Shown in pieces: positions 7,828-15,439 of a DNA stretch of 19,831 nt. The stretch is from the NCBI GenBank assembly GCA_009602725.1, contig WELB01000015.1, positions 505,193 to 525,023 of the forward strand, in the 5' to 3' direction. This DNA is from Spirogloea muscicola (taxonomy: Eukaryota; Streptophyta; Zygnematophyceae; Spirogloeales; Spirogloeaceae). The notes under the pieces are model-generated. The model was not told where the DNA came from. It made no database searches and saw only the letters and a program-made list of their open reading frames with translations. Within the stretch, counting starts at the first letter, position 1. Each line of letters opens with the position of its first letter. The position numbers and the translations under genes were made by a program.

Positions 7828-9052
7828 TTAGACGTCCAGAGTACTACAACTATCACAGCTACTTGCAGCAAGCGCACAAGTCATGGCCATGGTTAGCTGA
7901 GCACCAGACGAAAGAGGTTGCTGCACGATGTTGTAGACGTGTTGGACAACTTCTTCCAATCCGTTGTCTGGAAGTCTAAGGGTGGTTAGATCAACCACAA
8001 GCTTGTCGCTTTCTGCGCTTGTCCCCTGACACACACCACATCATCAAGGCCTTGTGAAGGGGACATTCAGCACCTTGACTAAGCTCTAATGGTTTTTGCA
8101 GTAAATGACCTGCCCCACGACACACAAGCATGCCAGCAATCCAGAAGACCTTGACACCCATCCTCTTAAGCAGCACAACAACGTGGTACCATGCAGGCGC
8201 ACCTGCTCAATCCTGATGCAAGGCTGCGCCCTTGCATCGCAGAAGTTGCGGAAAGTGTACCTCAGAGGATAGTATCGTGTTTGAGGCTTGATGACAACAT
8301 ACCCTCTTTCCTTGGCCAGATCATATGCCTGCCCAATGAGATGGTCATAGCAAGTGGGCCGCTGTTAATGATTGTTCACACGATGCTTCACACGATGGCG
8401 AGTATCAAGGTTCACAAGATAAGCTATGAAGGCCAAAGAGAGGAACCTTGCGCTCCTCTGCATTCAAGCGGTGGGGCACTTGCCGGCTGCCGATCTTGGC
8501 TTTGCTTGATAGGCCCTTTGAGATTCGCTCCACATCGTCTAAGGATGGCCTGCACCACATGTCCCAAGGTAGTCCGATAGTACACTGGCGCAATGCAGGA
8601 TTGTCACAATCCTTCCTCAGAAGCTGTGGTACAGTGTCACAGCTGTTGGTTATGTGTGGTCGGCAAAGCTTCCAGGTACGCTTCTGTCAAGTCAAGAAAC
8701 CAAGCTGGATTGAGCCGCTGAGCATTGTAAGCCCTGAATCCTACATGCTGATATGCAAGTATCACATGCCGTAACCCTGACATTATCTGGAGAGGCACTT
8801 TTGGATCACTGACCTCTCATCATGCTCCTCGCTTGAGCTTCGGGCAGCCTGAATCAATAGAGGCCCGTGGCCTACGGTTGTGCCCGATACATAATGTCTC
8901 TGGTTGACGGTGCGGCAGTAGGTTGGGGTAAATGCAGCTGCCTGGTGCCGTGTCTGACTGCCTCTGAGCATTTCTCGAGCAGCAGCACTCGAGGCAACCG
9001 CATGAGCTTTGAAGCTCACAATGGTAACATGCCTGGCCAGCTGCGAAGCCAT
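7828..9052 (-). CDS. Conserved eukaryotic protein of unknown function
   Basis: Not recognised by name. Proposed exons (minus strand): 9052-8876, 8786-8680, 8642-8447, 8328-8203, 8025-7828; introns 89, 37, 118 and 177 nt, all GT-AG, phases consistent, 267 residues, stop TAA. The joined middle and end read like one conserved domain: LRHVILAYQHVGFRAYNAQR, NPAWFLDLTEA, GLPWDMWCRPSLDDVERISK, IGSRQVPHRLNAEERKAYDL, RYTFRNFCDARAQPCIRIEQ and KLVVDLTTLRLPDN. I have the impression of a plant/algal uncharacterised family with GSRxVPHRLNxEER and VVDL(T/S)xLR motifs, but cannot name it. No signal peptide or membrane segment. The three 3' exons are secure. The 37-nt intron, the 5' exon and the ATG at 9052 are less so; more 5' exons may exist up to about 9750. 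Confidence 0.6.
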
Positions 9053-9760
9053 CTGGCACAGAATCTGTGCTGGCACAGACTTGAAAACCCCCGCAACGAG
9101 TTATGGTTCCAGAAGCGACAGCAGCGGGCAGGGTGTAGCCGTGATGGTGTTTTGACGGCTGCCAAACACCTGCTTTCAGAAGGACGGAACCGATAATTAA
9201 CCATGCTAGCACTACTTGGCTTGCGTTTCAATCATCACAAGTCATCACAAGTAGGAAGAGCAGTTGGATAGAGTGCAGGTGCTCAAAGAGACACTGCCCA
9301 GCGAAGTAGCATCCCAGGAAAATACCAGGGAGGGTGACCGTACTTAAGGCCGTCAACATGTGTACCTGAGTGCGATAAGCCACACCCTTCTTTCTTCTGA
9401 TAAGCCACACCCTGCCAAGCTCGTTGATGGGCTCTGCGTACAAGAGCCAGTGTGCCCAGCAGGGAGCCCTTTCTACGCTGCACAGACTGCACAAAGATAC
9501 TGAGGCTGCACTCGCAGAAGCCCCCAGTGGATGGGCTGGCGCTGGCAGTCTCCAGGCAAGCAATCGTGTGGTGCAGGACAGTGGCCGTGCCGTGCGAGGG
9601 TCCCGAGGCCAAGCGAGCTGCCTGGCGAGGCAGGGCGAGCGGTAGCGGAGCGGGAATGCGTGGTGCGAGCAAGGCGGCGAGCCGGTGGGCTGCCCTCGGA
9701 CACGGCCACGTCCGCCCGCTGCCCCGCTCTCTTGTGTGTTCTTCTTGCTCATTTTGCTTT
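9053..9760. other. Upstream region of the unnamed gene; GC-rich from 9430
   Basis: Minus-strand frames here are open for long stretches but overlap one another in several frames, as expected from GC bias, and none gives a recognisable domain. It may hold the 5' UTR, promoter or first exon of the unnamed gene. Two short direct repeats are present: GATAAGCCACACCCT at 9374 and 9399, and ATCACAAGTC near 9231-9250. Confidence 0.35.
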
Positions 9761-9847
9761 CTCGCTGCAGCCTCTGGCTGTCGTCAGGGGGATTGTTTTC
9801 CGGCAGCTAGTCTGTCGGATTTGAGGCTCCTCACTCGTACTTGTTGA
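9761..9847 (+). mobile_element. Short retroelement tail fragment
   Basis: Encodes LAAASGCRQGDCFPAASL then SDLRLLTRTC-stop, the last 28 residues of the shared tail; the final Tyr is Cys. It is the same subfamily as the copy ending at 11911 (FPAASLSDLRLLTRTY). Severe 5' truncation. Confidence 0.75.
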
Positions 9848-9899
9848 GTGGTTCAAGTCACACCAGTTCAGAGAGAGTGCTTTTGGCCCACTTCGTAGT

Positions 9900-10036
9900 T
9901 TGGAGCCCTTCGAAAGTTGTCAATTCTTTTCGAGCTGACTTCTCACAGCCCTTACCCCCATTTGGAGGAAGAAAGGGCTCGCCCATGGAGAAGAGGGGCT
10001 GGCAAGGCCAGCCCAAAAAGAATGGACAATGTCCAC
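9900..10036. repeat. Head-to-head pair of hairpin repeats
   Basis: A decayed sense copy (CCCTTCGAAAGTTGTCAATT then CACAGCCC, 9907-9952) faces an antisense copy (GCTCGCCCATGGAGAAGAGG, 9978 on) whose stem GGGCTGGC (9996-10003), loop AAG, GCCAGCCC (10007-10014) is a perfect 8-bp hairpin, ending in GAATGGACAATGTCC. The whole is a large imperfect palindrome. Confidence 0.8.
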
Positions 10037-10050
10037 AGAGCCAAAGAAAG

Positions 10051-10194
10051 ATTGTATCGTTCCAGCGATCCCTTGCCCACGCTGTCCACACGCGCGCAGG
10101 ACGCGCTCTGGCCGCGGCCTCCGGGTCTCGGCGGAGTGCCTCCTTCCCTGCCTCGAGCTACTCGGACCTGATGTTGCTCACTCGCGGGTACTGA
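10051..10194 (+). mobile_element. Retroelement tail fragment, plus-strand arm
   Basis: Encodes FQRSLAHAVHTRAGRALAAA, then SGSRRSASFPASSYSDLML, ending LLTRGY-stop in TACTGAG. It starts directly after a hairpin repeat. It and the copy at 10393-10590 form inverted arms pointing tail-to-tail. Confidence 0.8.
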
Positions 10195-10261
10195 GCTTCC
10201 CTAGTATGTTGTCGTGATTGGTAGAGTAGAGGAGTCCTTCCTCGGCTTCTCATTCTTCGGC

Positions 10262-10322
10262 TTTGGACATTGTCCATTCTTTTTGGGCTGGCTTTGCCAG
10301 CCCCTCTTTCTCTATGGGCGAG
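10262..10322 (+). repeat. Hairpin repeat, best-preserved copy
   Basis: GGACATTGTCCATTCTTTTT, then GGGCTGGC (10275-10282), loop TTT, GCCAGCCC (10286-10293), then CCTCTTTCTCTATGGGCGAG. Perfect 8-bp stem. It sits in the centre of the tail-to-tail inverted pair of fragments. Confidence 0.9.
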
Positions 10323-10392
10323 CCTTCTTCTTCTAAGAAAGAGATGCCGAAGAAGGACTACACTACCAAACACAACAACACACTAGGGAAGC

Positions 10393-10590
10393 TCAATACC
10401 CACGAGTGAGCAACAGCAGGTCAGAAAAGCTCGATGCGGGGAAGGAGGCGGTCCGCCGAGACCCGGAGGCGGCGGCCAGAGCGCGTCCTGCGCGCGTGTG
10501 GACTGCGGGCAAGGGAACGTTGGAACGATACCGCCAGGCGCATCCGAAAGCCTTGGGCGAGCGACCCGGCGGCGTTGAAGCCGGGCAGCC
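10393..10590 (-). mobile_element. Retroelement tail fragment, minus-strand arm, frameshifted
   Basis: On the minus strand one frame gives GFNAAGSLAQGFRMRLAVSF and a second gives VHTRAGRALAAASGSRRTAS and the end SDLLLLTRGY-stop, so one frameshift separates them. Apart from that it matches the copy at 10051-10194, including about 10 bases after the stop. Upstream it abuts, at about 10600-10637, a plus-strand RLE fragment. Confidence 0.78.
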
Positions 10591-10636
10591 CCGCTTTGGA
10601 GAGCCACTTTTCTTCTTCTTGCCCGAGGACCAAGGA

Positions 10637-11100
10637 CGAACGCCCAACGACGTTATCATCGCCGCACCCCAGACATTGTGGGCGTGCAAGCTGGTGGAGG
10701 ATCACGGGCCTTGGTTGACGTCGTCGTTACAGAGGCATACAAAGGTGCAGCATCGAACCACATCGCTGGGCAGTGCCACGCAGTGGGCAGTGCAGAGCAA
10801 AGAAAGCTGCAGCACTACATCGACTTCCCCCACTGCAATCAGCTCCTGCCAGATGCAGTCGACATCTTTGGCAGTATAGGTGTTCAATTCCACACTCTCC
10901 TCGATAAACTTGCCAGTCTAGGCAATGCACGACGCGTACATGTGCTACCGGCTGAGATGGGCTTGCCAGCTGCACATGTGTCGTTCTTGCGACGAAGAGT
11001 GTTGGCCTGTTTGCACCGTGCTTAGCCTCATGCTTTGCACCAGAAAGCTGGGGCGAGCTCTAGTTGGTGGCAGAAGGGCTTGGAAGGCCATCTGGTATTC
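10637..11100 (+). mobile_element. RLE-domain fragment with intact P-D motif
   Basis: The plus frame reads RRTPDIVGVQAGGGSRALVD, then DVVVTEAYKG, then GSAEQRKLQHYIDFPHCNQL, DAVDIFGSIGVQFHTLLDKL, and RRRVLACLHRA before a stop at 11023-11025. Order and spacing fit a restriction-like endonuclease: R-x-P-D, 14 residues, V-D-V-V, then E-x-x-K-x-x-x-Y. In RLE retrotransposons this domain cuts the target strand that primes reverse transcription. The zinc knuckle is missing upstream and the reading frame breaks after 11025, where homology to the 12832 copy (ALHQ-AGRALVGGRRA) continues to about 11090. Non-functional fragment. Confidence 0.78.
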
Positions 11101-11107
11101 AGGAATT

Positions 11108-11297
11108 ACATACTGCAGCCGGGTCGCTAGCGCAGGTGTACCGAATGCGCTTGGCCATCTCGCTGCAGAGGTCTATGGCCCGCGCGCTGCACCGGCGTGC
11201 CGGCAGAGCCCTCGCTGCTGCCTCTGGGTCTGGCCAGAGGACCCACTTCCAGGAGCCTAGCTTCTCTGACCTGCGGCTGCTTAGCAGGGGTAACTGA
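11108..11297 (+). mobile_element. Retroelement tail fragment, subfamily LLSRG
   Basis: Encodes AAGSLAQVYRMRLAISLQRS, RRAGRALAAASGSGQRTHFQ, end SDLRLLSRGN-stop. Its 5' end abuts the decayed end of the RLE fragment before it, so it inserted into, or recombined with, another copy. Closest relatives are at 3836 and 15568. Confidence 0.78.
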
Positions 11298-11314
11298 GTG
11301 ATTGTAGCGGTTCA

Positions 11315-11911
11315 GACGCGGCATCGCTGGCAGCTCACATGCTCAGGTGCGCACGGGGCGGGGAGCGGACAGGAACACACGACCTGCTGCGGTACGCCGT
11401 GTTTGGAATCTTTGTCGAGGCCGGTTACACGGTGGCGCTCGAGAGTACCAGCATCATGCCTCCGAATGGGCGAGCACATTCTTCCGACCGCTGGGGCGGA
11501 TGGCCGCGTCCACACCCGGCGGGCCGATCTCGTCGCCAGCGCGCTCGGCAGGGGGCCTCGGCTCATCGCCGATGTGGTCTCTCCACACCCGGCGGGCCGA
11601 TCTCGTCGCCAGCGCGCTCGGCAGGGGGCCTCGGCGCAATGGGCGAGCTCTTTCTTCGGTTTGACCTATTGGCTAGGCTTGCGCGGCGGGCTGTGTCCCG
11701 CAGACGCGGCGAGCCAGCCGACTTCAACGCCGCGGGCTCGTGGGCTCAGGTATATCGGATGCGCCTCTCTGTATCCCTGCAGCGGTCCATGACCCACGCT
11801 CTGCATCTGCGAGCTGGCCGTGCTCTCGCTGCGGGCTCTGGCTTTCGTCAGGGTGATAGCTTCCCGGCAGCTAGTCTGTCGGATCTGAGGCTCCTCACTC
11901 GTACGTACTGA
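11315..11911 (+). mobile_element. Zinc-knuckle + RLE + tail fragment with internal duplication
   Basis: Begins with DAASLAAHMLRCARGGERTG (H-x-x-x-C half of the zinc knuckle) and HDLLRYAVFGIFVEAGY. A frame change follows, then RVHTRRADLVASALGRGPRL and IADVV (RLE core, Ala in place of Pro). A 54-bp duplication breaks the frame again. The last part, from ATGGGCGAGC at 11639, runs MGELFLRFDLLARL through GSWAQVYRMRLSVSLQRSMT to SDLRLLTRTY-stop. At least two frame breaks, so a pseudogene. Confidence 0.8.
11509..11635 (+). repeat. 54-bp direct repeat, period 73
   Basis: 11509-11562 and 11582-11635 are identical (TCCACACCCGGCGGGCCGAT and on). The unit covers the RLE catalytic core. The 73-bp offset is not a multiple of three, so it shifts the frame. 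Confidence 0.95.
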
Positions 11912-11922
11912 GTGATCCATCC

Positions 11923-11949
11923 TCCCCCTGTTTTACCATAGCATCCTCA
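11923..11949 (+). repeat. Left arm of a 27-bp inverted repeat around the 12046 fragment
   Basis: TCCCCCTGTTTTACCATAGC and the next seven bases match the reverse complement of 12555-12581 with about two differences. The arms enclose the tail fragment at 12046-12337 and three hairpin repeats. Confidence 0.8.
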
Positions 11950-11984
11950 GGCCCCTTTGTAGCTGCTCACCGCTCTTAGGCCCC

Positions 11985-12048
11985 TCTGAACCTTTGTGAT
12001 TTCTTTTTGGGCTGGCTTTTCGCAGCCCTTGCCCCCATGGGGAGTGCC
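11985..12048 (+). repeat. Hairpin repeat copy, sense
   Basis: GATTTCTTTTTGGGCTGGCT with stem GGGCTG (12009-12014)/CAGCCC (12023-12028), then CCCCCATGGGGAGTGCC. It directly precedes a tail fragment. Confidence 0.82.
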
Positions 12049-12337
12049 ACTTCTCTCTTCCTTCGGCGCAAAGTGGCTCGACTTGCTTCACCGCCTGGCG
12101 CAGCAGGCCGCGGCCCGCCGCCACGGGCAGCAGGGCGAGCAGCCCGGCTTCAACGTCGCCGGGTCCCTCGCGCAGGTCTTCCGCATGCGGTTGGCCGTCT
12201 CGCTTCAGCGGTCCCTAGCGTTCGCGGTCCACTTGCGCGCAGGCCGAGCTTTGGCGGCGGCCTCCGGCTTCCGTCAGGCCGACGTCTTTCCACCGGCTAG
12301 CTACTCCGACTTGCATCTCCTGACTAGAGGTTACTGA
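12046..12337 (+). mobile_element. Retroelement C-terminal fragment, longest clean tail
   Basis: One open frame: FGAKWLDLLHRLAQQAAARR, PGFNVAGSLAQVFRMRLAVS, LQRSLAFAVHLRAGRALAAA, FPPASYSDLHLLTRGY-stop. It matches the first half of the chimera at 15568-16005. The helical, Ala/Arg/Leu-rich composition fits the region following the RLE core. It is bracketed by hairpin repeats on both sides. Confidence 0.82.
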
Positions 12338-12371
12338 GCGTCCTCTGGTAGATGTCTTTCTTTGGCTTGGG

Positions 12372-12500
12372 ATATTGTCCATTCTTTTTGGGCTGGCTTT
12401 GCCAGCCACTCTTCTCTATGGGCGAGCACTTCTCTTTCTCGAACTTTGTTCATTCTTTTTTGGGCTGGCTTTTCCAGCCCCTATCCTCAATGGCCGAGCC
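12372..12500 (+). repeat. Two tandem hairpin repeats, sense
   Basis: Copy 1: ATTGTCCATTCTTTTTGGGC with GGCTGGC (12391-12397), TTT, GCCAGCC (12401-12407). Copy 2 about 70 bp on: CTCGAACTTTGTTCATTCTT with GGGCTGG (12462-12468)/CCAGCCC (12474-12480). Each is followed by CTATGGGCGAGC or CAATGGCCGAGC. Confidence 0.88.
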
Positions 12501-12514
12501 CTTTTATCTTACAT

Positions 12515-12544
12515 AGCGACCTTCATGTGCTGATCCGTGGTTAC
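12515..12544 (+). mobile_element. 30-bp micro-remnant of a retroelement tail
   Basis: Reads SDLHVLIRGY, the very end of the shared tail, closest to SDLYVLTRGY of the minus copy at 12832. The stop TGA is replaced (TACTTTGCGGGTC against TACTGAGCGGGTC there). Confidence 0.6.
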
Positions 12545-12596
12545 TTTGCGGGTCAGAGGATGCAATGGTAAAACAGGGGGAAAACTTTGCGGGTCA
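12543..12596 (+). repeat. 13-bp direct repeat flanking an inverted-repeat arm
   Basis: ACTTTGCGGGTCA at 12543-12555 and 12584-12596 (period 41) brackets the right arm (12555-12581) of the 27-bp inverted repeat whose left arm is at 11923-11949. Confidence 0.85.
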
Positions 12597-12689
12597 AAAT
12601 GCAGTAGGTTATGTATGTCATCAGATGTGCTTGCTGTTGTACTTGGCCACTTTGGCCTTCCGTTAATTCTTTACATGCAAGCTTTACAC

Positions 12690-12740
12690 GCAAGGGGGCG
12701 GGGGCTGTGAAAAAAAGTGGCTCTGCCAAAGGGGGCGAGG
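12690..12740 (-). repeat. Hairpin-repeat relic, antisense
   Basis: GCAAGGGGGCGGGGGCTGTG, poly-A, then GGCTCTGCC. This is the degraded antisense form, on the 3' side of the minus fragment ending at 12832. Confidence 0.6.
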
Positions 12741-12744
12741 AGAA

Positions 12745-12800
12745 TTTCGTGTATTGAAACAAACGAAGGCCAAATGGCCAAGTACGAAGGCAAGCACATC
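12745..12800 (-). repeat. Arm of a ~54-bp inverted repeat
   Basis: ATTTCGTGTATTGAAACAAA and the bases to about 12798 match 14037-14090 in reverse complement with very few differences. A shorter related copy (TGTACTTGGCCACTTTGGCC) is at about 12635-12661. Confidence 0.85.
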
Positions 12801-12831
12801 TACAGACCTACATAGCCTACAGCAGACCCGC

Positions 12832-13668
12832 TCAGTAACCACGGGTCAAAACATAAAGGTCGCTAATCGATGCCTGAATACTAGATGTCAGATACGAAGC
12901 CCTTCTACCACCAACTAGAGCTCGACCAGCTATTTGGTGCAAGGCATTAGCCTGAGCACGCTGCAAATAGGCCGAAACTCGTCGTCGCAAGAAAGACAGG
13001 TATGCAGCTGGCAAGCCCATCTCAGCCGGAAACACATCTGCACAACGTGCGTAGCCTAGATTGGCATTGTTTTGGAGGAGGGTGTGGAAACGAGGACCCA
13101 GACAGCCAAAGATGTCGATTGCCGCTGGCAGGAGCTGATCGCATTGTGGGTAGTCGGAGTAGTGCTGCAACTTTTATTTGTTCTGCAGCGCCCACTGCGT
13201 GACCAGCGATGTGTGTTGATGCTGGACCTTTATACGCCTCCGTAACAACAACGTCGACCAGGGCCCGTGGTCCACCACCAGGTTGCACGCCCACAATGTC
13301 AAGCGTGCGGCAATGATGACGTCCCTGGGCGTCCGTGTTGATAGGCATGAAATTGTTGACTTCCACGACCGCACGGTAGCCGGCGTCGCGCATCAAGCCC
13401 GCCAGGGCATCGCGGAGGAGGTTGTGGATGCCCACTACTTCTGGTCCAGTGGGCATCTCAGCATGTGAGTGGCGAGCTCAGCACCCTCAGCGCGGAAGCC
13501 GCACTCGCACTGGCGCACCCCAATCAGGCAGTTAGGTGGGAGGCCGAGGAAGAGTTGCAGCGACGTCCGAAAGGCCTCGGAGCTGATGCTGAAGGCGATG
13601 GCAACGGCGTGTGAGGTGATCCAATCCGTGGCACCAGGTGTGGCTAGAGAAGTAAGTCTTGCCAGGCT
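12832..13668 (-). mobile_element. Longest retroelement fragment: post-RT linker, zinc knuckle, RLE, tail
   Basis: Minus strand, three frames joined by two single-base frameshifts (near 13440 and 13160). Order: ARLTSLATPGATDWITSHAV and FRTSLQLFLGLPP, the linker that follows the RT in many algal and protist LINEs; CECGFRAEGAELATHMLRC, a C-x-C-x12-H-x3-C knuckle; HNLLRDALAGLMRDAGYR; RTLDIVGVQPGGGPRALVDV (Leu for Pro in the P-D motif); QHYSDYPQCDQLLP; AIDIFGCLGPRFHTLL; tail SDLYVLTRGY-stop. It is 5' truncated just after the RT, with a hairpin repeat at the truncation point (about 13711-13750) and another beyond the stop. Pseudogene. I infer a non-LTR retrotransposon; Dualen/RandI, NeSL or R2-like types are the nearest described architectures. 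Confidence 0.85.
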
Positions 13669-13704
13669 CCTTGGATTGTTCTCAATCTCTGGCAGCCTCC
13701 TCAA

Positions 13705-13755
13705 CCTTCCTTGTCCATTCCTTTTGGGCTGGCCTCTCCCAGCCACCAGTCAATC
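13705..13755 (+). repeat. Hairpin repeat at the 5' edge of the long minus fragment
   Basis: CTTGTCCATTCCTTTTGGGC with stem GGCTGG (13727-13732)/CCAGCC (13739-13744). Confidence 0.82.
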
Positions 13756-13859
13756 TGGCCGCGCTTGCTTCTGCGGCGCTCGTCTTCCACTGCCGTAACC
13801 AGTCTGGATTGTGCCCCTCTATCAGAAGCTTGGGCGAGGGCGGGGAATGGCGTGAGCAG

Positions 13860-14030
13860 GGGTTGGAGAGAGGGGAAAGAAAAGGCGAGGGGTGTGATAC
13901 GTCAGCTCAAAAACGTTGAACAAGGTCCAAAGGGCCGAAAGAGAAAGTGCTCTGCCATGGAAGAAGTGGCACTCTCAATGGGGGCAAGGGCTGCGAAAAA
14001 GTGCTCTCCCATGGAAGGTACGGTGCTAGC
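13860..14030 (-). repeat. Degraded antisense hairpin repeats in tandem
   Basis: GTTGAACAAGGTCCAAAGGG, then CTCTCAATGGGGGCAAGGGC and TGCGAAAAAGTGCTCTCCCA, with AGTGCTCT(G/C)CCATGGAAG occurring twice (13950 and 14000). No gene is visible from 13750 to 14300. Confidence 0.6.
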
Positions 14031-14036
14031 CTTTGT

Positions 14037-14090
14037 GCTTGCCTTTGTACTTGGCCATTTGGCCTTCGTTTGTTTCAAATACACGAAATA
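14037..14090 (+). repeat. Second arm of the ~54-bp inverted repeat
   Basis: GTGCTTGCCTTTGTACTTGG through to ATACACGAAAT; inverted partner at 12745-12800. The two arms enclose the longest RLE fragment and its flanking hairpins. Confidence 0.85.
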
Positions 14091-14145
14091 CCCATGGAAG
14101 TTAGGGGCTGGGAAAGGCCAGCCCAGAAAGAAACAGCGCCAGAAA
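14088..14145 (-). repeat. Hairpin repeat copy, antisense
   Basis: CCCATGGAAGTTAGGGGCTG with stem GGGCTGG (14105-14111)/CCAGCCC (14118-14124), followed by a duplicated AGAAAGAAACAGCG. Confidence 0.8.
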
Positions 14146-14309
14146 GAAAAGCCCAGAAAGAAACAGCGGGCAAGTCGCTGGAGGTCGTCCAGCCAGCGGC
14201 TGCCGAAATCCCCGTGGACCCCGATCGCAAGTGCCGTGAATTCATCACCAGCAGGGCGATCGGCGAGCTACTTGATTCCCTGTGTGTTTTAGCGTTTTCT
14301 CTGGCCCTT

Positions 14310-14365
14310 CGCACATCGTACATTCTGTTCTCTGGGCTGGCCTCTCTCAGCCACCGCCCTCACCT
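14310..14365 (+). repeat. Hairpin repeat copy, sense, worn
   Basis: TGGCCCTTCGCACATCGTAC, then GGGCTGGCCTCTCTCAGCCA. The short stem GGCTG/CAGCC is kept. Confidence 0.65.
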
Positions 14366-14669
14366 GGAAGCGTCTACCTTTCAGGTTGGCATACTTAACG
14401 CTCCTTGCCAGGGGCCGCCAGGCCGACCGCGTGCCCTGCAGTCGATGCCAATCTGTGGGATTGGCGGAGTCGACGCAGTCGGCAGTCACCACATCCGCGG
14501 GAACCTCCTCGGACGGCAGAGGTGTGAGTGGCCTGCCTGATCAAGGAAATTGAGTTAGTATTGAGTTCCAATGAAGCTTCCAACGAAGGTTGCTAGCTTG
14601 TTGGATGAAGGCGATAGCTGTGATGGCCAGCGCAAGAAGAATGGTCTAGGTCAAGGGGGCAGCCCAACG

Positions 14670-14975
14670 AGAGGAGAAGTTGTCGCTAGGAAGCCAGGCT
14701 CTTCCAGGAGAGGGCGATGGCTGTGATTGCCAGCCCAGAATAAAATTGAACAAAGTTCGAAGGGGCCAGGGGCCAAAGCGCCGTGTGCCCAGAGCTTTCT
14801 CTGGCCCCTTCAAACTTCGATTTAACCTTCCTCCTGGGCTGGCCTCTCACAACCATCGCCCTCTACTAAGAGAGACTCTTCCAGTAGTCTCTTCTGGAAG
14901 AGTCTCTTCTAGTGTGTGATCGGCCAGTCCAAAATAAAAGTGAACAAAGTTCGAAGGGGCCAAACAAGCGCTAAA
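14670..14975. repeat. Cluster of hairpin-repeat copies in both orientations
   Basis: Antisense at 14700-14775 (GCGATGGCTGTGATTGCCAG, GAACAAAGTTCGAAGGGGCC), sense at about 14800-14865 (CTGGCCCCTTCAAACTTCGA, GGGCTGGCCTCTCACAACCA), antisense at about 14920-14970 (CGGCCAGTCC, GAACAAAGTTCGAAGGGGCC again). Between them AGAGACTCTTCCAGTAGTCT and GGAAGAGTCTCTTCT form a separate small inverted repeat (14870-14910). Confidence 0.7.
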
Positions 14976-15114
14976 GCACACAGCCACTCAAGTGGCCACT
15001 GGGTGCTCAACATCCCTTGGTGAGCAGCTGCAGGAGACAATCAAGTGCTGAGCATCCTGAGCTAGCAATCATGTGACTCGCATGCAGCCACCTCCATGCC
15101 AGATGCTCGTGGTT

Positions 15115-15175
15115 ACTCTGTCCATTCTTTTAGGGCTGGCCTTTCCCGGCCACTCTCTTAAGTTGGGCGAGCTGC
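15115..15175 (+). repeat. Hairpin repeat copy, sense
   Basis: TCTGTCCATTCTTTTAGGGC, then GGCTGGCCTTTCCCGGCCAC and TTGGGCGAGC. The stem has one G-C swap. Confidence 0.7.
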
Positions 15176-15287
15176 TTCCCCTATTCTGCAACAGCAAGCA
15201 ACATGTACGCAGAGCTGCCCAGGCACCGGCGGGTCCTGAGCCCATCGACAAACATCAGTACCTCGTCATGAAGAAAGCGCGGCCAGG

Positions 15288-15350
15288 TTGACTGGTGGCT
15301 GGGAAAGGCCAGCCCAAAGGAATGGACAAGGTCTGAAGGAGCCGGAGTGC
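15288..15350 (-). repeat. Hairpin repeat copy, antisense
   Basis: GGTGGCTGGGAAAGGCCAGC, then CCAAAGGAATGGACAAGGTC. GGCTGG pairs with CCAGCC. Confidence 0.75.
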
Positions 15351-15439
15351 GAAGGACTAGGACGAAGACATCATCCAGGGGACGCTCAGAAACCTCTAGT
15401 CAGGAGATGCAAGTCTGAGTAGCTAGCCGGCGGAAAGAA

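Noticed and set aside
8191-8580. 129-codon plus frame
   Set aside because: Antisense of three exons and introns of the unnamed minus-strand gene, whose motifs are far better supported.
9228-9752. 174-codon minus-strand frame
   Set aside because: No domain, overlapping open frames in the other minus frames, GC-rich; kept only as a possible 5' region of the unnamed gene.
13947-14540. 197-codon plus frame including VDPDRKCREFITSRAIGELL
   Set aside because: Most of it crosses hairpin repeats and an inverted-repeat arm. The middle looks faintly protein-like but matches nothing I know, so no gene is called.
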